A DNA stretch of 6,803 nt from Candidatus Omnitrophota bacterium (lineage in GTDB: Bacteria; Omnitrophota; Gorgyraeia; Gygaellales; Profunditerraquicolaceae). Position 1 is the first letter of the stretch; the number at the start of each line of letters is the position of its first letter. Where the stretch lies: contig JAGUYA010000007.1 of the NCBI GenBank assembly GCA_020061545.1, positions 1-6,803 on the forward strand, written 5' to 3'. The position numbers and the translations under genes are program-made. Of the stretch, positions 1 to 4,868 are shown in pieces. The notes beneath the pieces are model-generated. The model worked only from the letters and a program-made list of their open reading frames with translations, had not been told where the DNA came from and made no database searches.

Positions 1-20
1 AGGAAATAAATTTTGCGGTA

Positions 21-752
21 TTATCTTTGGTCCTTTATTTTTTTATAAAGATATTCTCGATAACCTGGGCCCAGATACTCAGTAGGATAATCCGCTTTCC
101 AGTAAGAATTCACGATAGCGGTTTTCGCCTTCTTGTCTGTCTCAGGAACCAAGCGGATGCCTTTATCTTCTATTTCTAAAGTAAACGTGGTCTGATACCA
201 GTCTGGAGGCAAATTGTATTTTCCGGTTTTCTCATCCAAAAATGCCGCCTCTCCTTTTAAAGCCACATCAGGATGAGCGGCGTAATATTTATTCAGCTGT
301 TGGGGTGTTACCCCTAAATCTTGCATCCATTGCGGAACTTTCACCTCAGAACCCAGAATGGGTTCCAGGGGCTCGATGACGCTGAAACTTTTGGGATTCA
401 CCTCCCATTTTGCATAAGGAAGGAAATTCCTTGAGACGGTAATCTGGCACAATTTCCCATCCGGAGCTTTTAAAGTAACCAGAATATAATCTGCGCCGCT
501 GATTTTATCTGTGTATAAATATACCACATCCAGAATCTTGAATTCTCCTGCGTATAACCCCAGCTCTTTAGTGAGAAAAAAGATCAGTTCGCTCCTTAAT
601 TCCAAGTCAGACAGGTCCAGACGCGTAGCCATTAGAGGTTTACTATACCTATACGGATGCTCAAACTTTTTAAAGAGATTAGTATAGTAAATACCTATCA
701 CCAGCGCTACAATCAACACAAATTCTATAAATAATATGATTAACTGTCGCAT
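21..752 (-). CDS. Hypothetical single-pass membrane-anchored protein at the end of the acd-etf operon
   Basis: I do not recognise this 243-residue protein. It begins with a short MRQ, then one strongly hydrophobic segment at about residues 4-23, followed by a mostly hydrophilic remainder. This suggests an N-terminal signal anchor with the bulk of the protein outside the cytoplasm. There is no lipobox cysteine after the hydrophobic stretch, and no CxxC, haem or nucleotide-binding motif. The middle (about residues 70-125) alternates hydrophobic and polar residues like beta strands; the C-terminus is rich in Tyr and Lys. The ATG lies 8 bases after the etfA stop, with a GA-rich stretch (AAGAGAG) just upstream, so it is probably co-transcribed and perhaps coupled to etfA. 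The stop is TAA at 21-23. Only 20 bases remain beyond it, and I see no terminator there. An operon-linked role with the Etf complex is possible but unsupported by any motif. Confidence 0.75.
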   Translation of the reverse strand: MRQLIILFIEFVLIVALVIGIYYTNLFKKFEHPYRYSKPLMATRLDLSDLELRSELIFFLTKELGLYAGEFKILDVVYLYTDKISGADYILVTLKAPDGKLCQITVSRNFLPYAKWEVNPKSFSVIEPLEPILGSEVKVPQWMQDLGVTPQQLNKYYAAHPDVALKGEAAFLDEKTGKYNLPPDWYQTTFTLEIEDKGIRLVPETDKKAKTAIVNSYWKADYPTEYLGPGYREYLYKKIKDQR

Positions 753-760
753 TAACTCTC

Positions 761-1963
761 TTACCTTCTGAGAACTTCCTGGAATCTTTTGGTTAAAGCA
801 GGAATAATTTCAAAGAGGTCTGCCACAATACCATAGGTAGCTACTTTAAAGATGGGTGCATCAGCGTCTTTATTTATGGCGACAATAATCTTTGAGGACT
901 GCATACCCACGAGGTGCTGAATCTGACCGGATATGCCGCAGGCAATATATATCTTGGGGGCTACGGTCCTTCCGGTCTGGCCCACCTGGTGCGAATAAGG
1001 CATCCAGCCCGAATCCACTGCAGCACGCGAAGCGCCCACAGCTGCGCCCAATACACGGGCAAGCTCTTCTAAGATTTTAAAATTCTCTGGACCAGCCATC
1101 CCCCTGCCGCCAGAGACAATAATATCTGCCTCGGATAAATTCACCAACGTTTCTAATTCTTCTACGATATCCAAAAGTTTTGTCGCCGAGGCATACACAG
1201 AACCGTCAAACCTTTCTCTGATAATCTTACCCTTTCTTTTTTTATCGGGTGCCATCGGCTGCATGACCTTATGCCTTACTGTAGCCATCTGCGGCCGATG
1301 ATGGGGAGTAATAATCGTAGCTATAATATTACCACCAAATGCTGGACGGGTCTGCAAAAGAATCTTTTCTTTAGGGTCGATATCTAACCCGGTGCAATCA
1401 GCAGTCAGGCCAGTATTAATTTTTACGGCTACCCGCGAAATTAAAGACCGGCCAATAGAGGTTGCACCGCAGAGTAAAATCTCAGGCTTATATTTCTGGA
1501 TAAGTTTTACTAAGACATTGGTGTAAGGCTCATCCTGAAAATTCTCCAGTTTCTTGTCCTCAACTAAATATATATTATCTGCGCCTTGCCAGATGAGTTC
1601 ATCGAGCTGGCCATCCAGGTTATTCCCTAAAAGCACTGCACTCACCTGACAGGAGAGTTTCTTGGCTAATTCCTGGGCCTTACCCAGAAGTTCATAGGAA
1701 ACAGATTGCACCTTGCCTTTTTTCTGCTCAATAAATACCCAAATTCCCTTATAATCTTTCAGGTTGGAATTTGGTGCTGGCTTCTCTCCTTCTTCCAGCA
1801 CCACTGCCTTTAATTTACAAGCCGGCACGCAGGCACCACAGAGATTGCATTTATTTAAATCAATTACTGCTTTTTTATCCAGAATACGGATGGCATCAAA
1901 AGGGCAGGCTTTTATACATAACGCGCAGCCAGTACATTTTTCTATAATAATCTGAATAGGCAT
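761..1963 (-). CDS. etfA: Electron transfer flavoprotein alpha subunit with N-terminal 2x[4Fe-4S] ferredoxin domain
   Basis: This is the alpha subunit of an electron transfer flavoprotein. With EtfB it passes electrons between NADH, ferredoxin and an acyl-CoA dehydrogenase in the cytoplasm. Residues 1-55 form a bacterial ferredoxin domain with two CxxCxxCxxxC clusters: C10, C13, C16, C20 and C39, C42, C45, C49. The ETF alpha/beta domain follows (about 72-260). The C-terminal FAD domain (about 275-400) has VSGGRGMAGPENF (283-295), ASRAAVDSGWMPYSHQ (311-326), ACGISGQIQHLVGM (341-354) and INKDADAPIF (363-372), all hallmarks of EtfA. A ferredoxin fusion is known from CarE of the bifurcating caffeyl-CoA reductase; ordinary mitochondrial-type EtfA lacks it. 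The length of 400 residues fits the fused form. The ATG lies 2 bases after the etfB stop, with GAGG 10 bases upstream. The function assignment is strong; bifurcation and the natural acyl-CoA substrate are inferences from the fusion and gene order. Confidence 0.96.
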   Translation of the reverse strand: MPIQIIIEKCTGCALCIKACPFDAIRILDKKAVIDLNKCNLCGACVPACKLKAVVLEEGEKPAPNSNLKDYKGIWVFIEQKKGKVQSVSYELLGKAQELAKKLSCQVSAVLLGNNLDGQLDELIWQGADNIYLVEDKKLENFQDEPYTNVLVKLIQKYKPEILLCGATSIGRSLISRVAVKINTGLTADCTGLDIDPKEKILLQTRPAFGGNIIATIITPHHRPQMATVRHKVMQPMAPDKKRKGKIIRERFDGSVYASATKLLDIVEELETLVNLSEADIIVSGGRGMAGPENFKILEELARVLGAAVGASRAAVDSGWMPYSHQVGQTGRTVAPKIYIACGISGQIQHLVGMQSSKIIVAINKDADAPIFKVATYGIVADLFEIIPALTKRFQEVLRR

Positions 1964-1965
1964 AA

Positions 1966-2802
1966 TTAATGTACCTCGTTCTTGAGCAGCTCCACCAATT
2001 TATTCACTATTTCCGGCGTTTCACCTTTGAATATCTGACCGCCTGGCCGGGGTGGTGGTGTAAATATTTTGATGACCTGCGTAGGCGAGCCAGAAAGTCC
2101 TATTTTTTGGCTATCCAGCTGCAGTTCTTTTTGTGCCCAGACGATAATCCTTGCCTGTTTGGCCCGCAGCATACCTCTTAAAGAAGGAAGCCGGGGTTCG
2201 TTTATTTCTTTTACTACCGTAAAAAGCGCGGGTAAGGGCGTCTCAATGATTTCGTATCCTTCCTCAGTCATCCTTTCCACACGCATAAATTTATCTTTTA
2301 CCCCGCCCTTTCTTTCTGTATTTCCACTTTCCATAGTAGAAAGGGCGGGGTTTATCTCTTCTATTTTCTTCACATAAGTAACCTGGGGTATATCCAGGTG
2401 CGCAGAAATACCCGGACCCACCTGTGCGGTATCGCCGTCAGAGGCCTGTTTACCGCAGAGGATTAAATCAAAAGCGCCTATTTTTTTAATTACAGAGGAT
2501 AGCGTATAACTGGTCGCCCAGGTATCACTACCGGCAAAGGCACGGTCAGAAATCAATATCCCTTCATCTATGCCCATAGCCATTGCCTCTCTTAAAGCTG
2601 CTTCTGCCTGAGGAGGGCCCATGGTAATTACCGTGGTTTTACCTGCAAATTTTTCCTTTAGACGCACCGCCTCTTCAATGGCATACATATCAAAGGGATT
2701 AATCATGGATTTTACTCCTTCGCGGATTAAGGTATTCGTTTCCGGATTAATTTTTACTTCGGTGGTCTCGGGAACCTGTTTTATGCAAATTATTATATTC
2801 AT
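1966..2802 (-). CDS. etfB: Electron transfer flavoprotein beta subunit with an 18-residue palindrome-encoded insertion
   Basis: This is the beta subunit of the ETF, partner of the EtfA encoded directly downstream. Family features in order are the N-terminal CIKQVPETTEVKINP (6-20), NPFDMYAIEEAVRLKE (35-50), VITMGPPQAEAALREAMAMG (58-77), GSDTWATSYTLS (91-102), CGKQASDGDTAQVGP (116-130) with the nucleotide-binding loop, and the C-terminal GLSGSPTQVIKIFTPPPRPGG (235-255). The last is typical of FixA/bifurcating-type EtfB, which may hold a second FAD. The protein has 278 residues, whereas family members are usually about 255-264. The excess lies at residues 151-168 (NPALSTMESGNTERKGGV), encoded by a perfect-arm palindrome at 2301-2350. 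Without it the sequence reads VKKIEEIKDKFMRVER, a normal beta-hairpin turn. The reading frame stays open throughout, so the gene is probably functional. The ATG lies one base after the acyl-CoA dehydrogenase stop, with no strong Shine-Dalgarno, suggesting translational coupling. Confidence 0.96.
   Translation of the reverse strand: MNIIICIKQVPETTEVKINPETNTLIREGVKSMINPFDMYAIEEAVRLKEKFAGKTTVITMGPPQAEAALREAMAMGIDEGILISDRAFAGSDTWATSYTLSSVIKKIGAFDLILCGKQASDGDTAQVGPGISAHLDIPQVTYVKKIEEINPALSTMESGNTERKGGVKDKFMRVERMTEEGYEIIETPLPALFTVVKEINEPRLPSLRGMLRAKQARIIVWAQKELQLDSQKIGLSGSPTQVIKIFTPPPRPGGQIFKGETPEIVNKLVELLKNEVH
2297..2354. repeat. Palindromic element inserted in frame in etfB, with 4-bp flanking direct repeats
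   Basis: Two 13-bp arms are perfectly complementary: CCCCGCCCTTTCT at 2301-2313 and AGAAAGGGCGGGG at 2338-2350, around a 24-nt loop (2314-2337). The 50-bp palindrome is flanked by TTTA at 2297-2300 and TTTA at 2351-2354, which look like a 4-bp target duplication. Palindrome plus one TTTA copy is 54 nt, exactly 18 codons. Excising it joins Ile150 to Lys169 and gives a normal EtfB. In the mRNA it would form a very stable G+C-rich hairpin within the open reading frame. I see no other copy with the same arms in this window; the glgC element shares only the CCCGCC core. Confidence 0.85.
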
Positions 2803-2803
2803 T

Positions 2804-3955
2804 TTATTTCGCCATTTCTTTGATTAACTGCAAGGCAATGATATTTCTTTGAATCTGATTTGTCCCTTCATAAATCTGGGTAATCTTGGCATCGCGCATA
2901 TATTTCTCTGCAGAATAGTCTTTCATATATCCGTAACCGCCTAATATCTGGACGGCATCAGTAGTAACTTTCATGGCCATATCAGAAGCAAACATCTTGG
3001 CCATAGCTGAATCCTTGCCCACGTCTTTAGAGCCAGCGTCTATTTCCCGCGCACAAGAATAAACTAAAGCCCGACCTGCCTCTATCTCTGTGGCCATATC
3101 TGCCAGCATCCATTGTATGCCCTGAAAACTAGAGATAGATTTTCCGAACTGCTGCCTCTCTTTGGCGTATTTGACCGCTACATCCAACGCCCCCTGGGCA
3201 ATACCCAATGCCTGGGCAGCCACACCCGGACGGGACATATCAAATGTCTTCATGGTCACAATAAAGCCCATACCCTCTTTACTGAGGAGATTTTCCTGGG
3301 GGATTTTACAATCCGTAAAAATCAGTTCGCGGGTTACCGATGCGCGGATACCCATTTTCTCCTCTTTCTTGCCAAAGGTAAAGCCAGGCGTTCCTTTCTC
3401 GACGATAAATGCCGAAGCGCCGCGCGCACCTTTGGTTTTATCCGTCACAGCAATTACAGTATAAGTCGCTGCCTCACCGCCATTAGTGATAAAATGTTTT
3501 GTGCCGTTTAAGATATAGTAATTACCCTCTTTCTTGGCTGTAGTCTTAATGGCAGAGGCGTCTGAGCCTGCTTCTGGTTCAGTTAAGGCAAAGGCAGCAA
3601 TTCTTTTACCGCTGGCTAAGTCCGGAAGATATTTCTTTTTCTGCTGTTCATTACCAAAAAGTATTATGGGAAATGTCCCTAAGGCAGAGGCAGCATAACA
3701 AACCGCGATACCTCCACAGGCGGCCGATAATTCCTCAGTAGCGATACATAAATTCAATACACCTAGGCCCATTCCGCCGTATTCCTGCGGCACAAAAATC
3801 GCAAACAAATCCGACTGCGCTAAAATCTGCATAATCTCCCAGGGGAATTCTCCGCTCTGGTCATACTTAGCTGCTACCGGCCGAATCTTCTCCTCGGCAA
3901 TCTTGCGGGCTAATTCCTGAACCATCTTCTGCTCATCGGTTAATAAATAATCCAT
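2804..3955 (-). CDS. Acyl-CoA dehydrogenase, short-chain/butyryl-CoA type
   Basis: This is an FAD-dependent acyl-CoA dehydrogenase of 383 residues, the usual family length, acting on the alpha-beta carbons of an acyl-CoA thioester and exchanging electrons with ETF. It shows MDYLLTDEQK at the N-terminus, the first family signature FALTEPEAGSD (about 122-132), KERQQFGKSISSFQ (about 265-278) and the second signature GGYGYMKDY (339-347). The active-site base is Glu363 in QIYEGTNQIQR, the position used by short/medium-chain enzymes. I chose ATG at 3955 over GTG at 3961, which is in frame two codons upstream: AAGGAG at 3965-3970 is 9 bases from the ATG but only 3 from the GTG, and MDYLLTDEQ is the family-like start. 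With etfB and etfA directly downstream the order equals carC-carD-carE, so it may work in either direction as an acyl-CoA reductase or dehydrogenase. The substrate cannot be read from sequence. Confidence 0.95.
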   Translation of the reverse strand: MDYLLTDEQKMVQELARKIAEEKIRPVAAKYDQSGEFPWEIMQILAQSDLFAIFVPQEYGGMGLGVLNLCIATEELSAACGGIAVCYAASALGTFPIILFGNEQQKKKYLPDLASGKRIAAFALTEPEAGSDASAIKTTAKKEGNYYILNGTKHFITNGGEAATYTVIAVTDKTKGARGASAFIVEKGTPGFTFGKKEEKMGIRASVTRELIFTDCKIPQENLLSKEGMGFIVTMKTFDMSRPGVAAQALGIAQGALDVAVKYAKERQQFGKSISSFQGIQWMLADMATEIEAGRALVYSCAREIDAGSKDVGKDSAMAKMFASDMAMKVTTDAVQILGGYGYMKDYSAEKYMRDAKITQIYEGTNQIQRNIIALQLIKEMAK

Positions 3956-3956
3956 A

Positions 3957-3980
3957 TTCACTCGCTCCTTTCAGTCGCTC
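3957..3980. repeat. Imperfect 11-bp direct repeat carrying the acd ribosome binding site
   Basis: TTCACTCGCTC (3957-3967) and TTCAGTCGCTC (3970-3980) match at 10 of 11 positions, with a 13-base period. On the coding strand the spacer and one copy make up the AAGGAG Shine-Dalgarno of the acyl-CoA dehydrogenase gene. This is most likely a small slippage duplication between the heptamer array and the start codon. No function can be assigned. Confidence 0.5.
3965..3970 (-). promoter_or_regulatory. Shine-Dalgarno of the acyl-CoA dehydrogenase gene
   Basis: AAGGAG on the coding strand is 9 bases upstream of ATG 3955 and only 3 bases upstream of GTG 3961. The spacing decides the start in favour of the ATG. 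Confidence 0.75.
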
Positions 3981-3983
3981 GGA

Positions 3984-4014
3984 GTTATTAGTTATGGGTT
4001 ATGGGTTAGAGGTT
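3984..4014. repeat. Heptamer array 3, downstream of the four-helix-bundle gene, inverted orientation
   Basis: Read on the plus strand this is a run of 7-mers: GTTATTA, GTTATGG, GTTATGG, GTTAGAG, then a partial GTT. It runs from just upstream of the acyl-CoA dehydrogenase leader into the last codons (Asn-Asn-Leu-stop) of the four-helix-bundle gene. Its orientation is opposite to that of the other two arrays, so in a minus-strand transcript it could pair with either of them. Confidence 0.85.
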
Positions 4015-4365
4015 GTTTTCTGATGTCTTAACAATGGATGTGAGAATTCTTATAATAATTTCATTCTCGTCTAATAAAGGTTGAATTTTAGAATTATTGA
4101 GTAATGCTGATGCTTGAAGCAGTCTTAGCCAATATTTAGTTTCTCTGGCCTCTCTTTTCCCTATATTCATACAGTTAATAAATTCTTTCTTTGTTCTTGC
4201 GTCTGTAGCCTCTTCAATATTAGCACCAATTGAAGTTCCCGACCTTAAAATTTGTTTTCCTAATTCAAATCCAGCGGTATTTTTTGGTAAAGTTTGAATT
4301 AATTTGATGATTTCTATTGCAAAATCAAAACTTCTCTCTTTTATCCTTTTCTCATTCTCACTCAT
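4006..4365 (-). CDS. Four-helix-bundle protein (23S rRNA intervening-sequence protein family, TIGR02436-like)
   Basis: This 119-residue protein has the hallmark core QILRSGTSIGANIEEA (38-53), then KEFINCMNIGKREARETKYW (60-79) and a leucine-rich last helix. This matches the S23/IVP family first seen as ORFs within intervening sequences of Leptospira 23S rRNA and structurally related to Avd of diversity-generating retroelements. These proteins form small helical bundles, often pentamers; the biochemical role of free-standing copies is unknown. Here no rRNA or reverse transcriptase is nearby. The gene is the most AT-rich in the window (about 31% G+C). Heptamer arrays supply both its start codon (ATG 4363-4365 in array 2) and its stop codon (array 3). 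There is no clear Shine-Dalgarno, only a GAG 9 bases upstream. The AT-rich composition and the repeats suggest acquisition from elsewhere. Confidence 0.9.
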   Translation of the reverse strand: MSENEKRIKERSFDFAIEIIKLIQTLPKNTAGFELGKQILRSGTSIGANIEEATDARTKKEFINCMNIGKREARETKYWLRLLQASALLNNSKIQPLLDENEIIIRILTSIVKTSENNL

Positions 4366-4395
4366 AACTTATAACTCGTAACTCATAACTTCTTT
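4361..4395. repeat. Heptamer array 2, between the argA-like and four-helix-bundle genes
   Basis: On the coding (minus) strand this reads as 7-mers GTTATGA, GTTACGA, GTTATAA, GTTATGA and then decays. It contains the last Leu codon and TGA stop of the argA-like gene and the ATG of the four-helix-bundle gene, 17 bases apart. A five-codon mini-ORF (M-S-Y-E-L) starts in the ATGA overlapping the first gene's stop and ends 3 bases before the second gene's start. It could support reinitiation, or may be chance. Confidence 0.85.
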
Positions 4396-4832
4396 AGAAG
4401 GGCGACTTCCTGACAATCGGGGAATTTGCAGCAATTGATACATTCTGCCCAGATCTTGTGGGGTAGCTCAGAATGCCTAATCCTTCTGAATCCAAATTTT
4501 CGGAAATATTCCGGTATGTAGGTAAGCACGAATATCTTTTTAGCACCTATCTCTTTTGCCTCTTTTATACAAGTAAATATGAGCTGTTGTGCCATGCCTT
4601 GTTTTTGTCTATCTTTTCGCACTGCAAGAGACTTTATTTCCACCAGATCCTCCCAGCAGACGTGTAAGGCACAACAACCTATAATCTTCTTATTCTCTTC
4701 AACTACCCAAAAATCTCTCAGGTTATCGTATAATTCATTTAAGGACCTGGGTAACATGAGGTCCTCTTTAGCAAACAAATTAATCAAATTCTGTATCTGT
4801 CTTATATCTTCAATTTTTGCTTTTCTGATCAT
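4383..4832 (-). CDS. argA: GNAT acetyltransferase, short N-acetylglutamate-synthase-like
   Basis: This 149-residue GNAT-fold acetyltransferase moves an acetyl group from acetyl-CoA to an amine. The acetyl-CoA loop is QKQGMA (76-81), matching Q/RxxGxG/A. The pattern LPRSLNELYDNLRDFWVVEE (27-46), CALHVCWEDLVEIKSLAV (54-71), FVLTYIPEYFRKFGF (101-115) and SELPHKIWAECINCCKFPDC (121-140) is that of the short ArgA-like proteins I recall from delta-proteobacteria and related lineages, which catalyse the first step of arginine synthesis (glutamate to N-acetylglutamate). The symbol is tentative: no other arginine gene is in view. A C-terminal cysteine group (C131, C134, C135, C140) is suggestive of metal binding. 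The ATG directly follows heptamer array 1 and has only a weak GAG 5 bases upstream. The gene is moderately AT-rich (about 39% G+C) and lies inside the inverted-repeat bracket. Confidence 0.82.
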   Translation of the reverse strand: MIRKAKIEDIRQIQNLINLFAKEDLMLPRSLNELYDNLRDFWVVEENKKIIGCCALHVCWEDLVEIKSLAVRKDRQKQGMAQQLIFTCIKEAKEIGAKKIFVLTYIPEYFRKFGFRRIRHSELPHKIWAECINCCKFPDCQEVALLKKL

Positions 4833-4834
4833 TG

Positions 4835-4868
4835 CAACTCATAACCCATAACTCATAACTAATAACTT
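4835..4868. repeat. Heptamer array 1, between glgC and the argA-like gene
   Basis: On the minus strand this reads GTTATTA, GTTATGA, GTTATGG, GTTATGA, GTT, filling practically the whole gap from the glgC stop (TAA ending at 4867) to the argA-like ATG at 4832. It is in the same orientation as array 2 and opposite to array 3. With array 3 it forms the 33-bp imperfect inverted repeat around the two-gene block. Confidence 0.85.

Larger units (their letters stand above)
3983..4867. mobile_element. Possible mobile or acquired unit: two genes bracketed by inverted heptamer arrays
   Basis: The outer edges (3983-4015 on the plus strand and 4835-4867 on the minus strand) match at 29 of 33 positions as an inverted repeat, both starting AGTTATTAGTTATG. 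The block between them holds an argA-like gene and a four-helix-bundle gene. It is AT-richer than its surroundings by hand count: about 31% G+C over 4021-4380 and about 39% over 4441-4800, against about 45-60% in sampled lines of the acyl-CoA dehydrogenase gene. No transposase, recombinase or flanking target duplication is visible, so mobility is inference. Alternatively the arrays are independent repeat insertions in three neighbouring intergenic gaps. Confidence 0.4.

Noticed and set aside
302..314. GGGGT-GTT-ACCCC small hairpin in the hypothetical gene
   Set aside because: The stem is only 5 bp and there is no homologue to show an insertion, so it is indistinguishable from chance in coding sequence.
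892..1080. Plus-strand open frame opposite etfA
   Set aside because: It is antisense to a strongly conserved EtfA C-terminal domain, and its translation resembles no protein family. The other plus-strand frames in the window are likewise shadows of minus-strand genes.
3961..3986. Hairpin hiding the acd Shine-Dalgarno (CTCC pairing with GGAG)
   Set aside because: Only 4 base pairs with a 12-nt loop; too weak to claim as a regulatory switch.
3980..4020. Possible rho-independent terminator after the four-helix-bundle gene
   Set aside because: The inverted array gives no compact G+C-rich hairpin by itself and no T-run follows on the coding strand. Its only partners for pairing are the distant arrays.
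3984..4868. CRISPR array
   Set aside because: The repeats are 7-bp units in direct contact with no spacers, and no cas gene is present.
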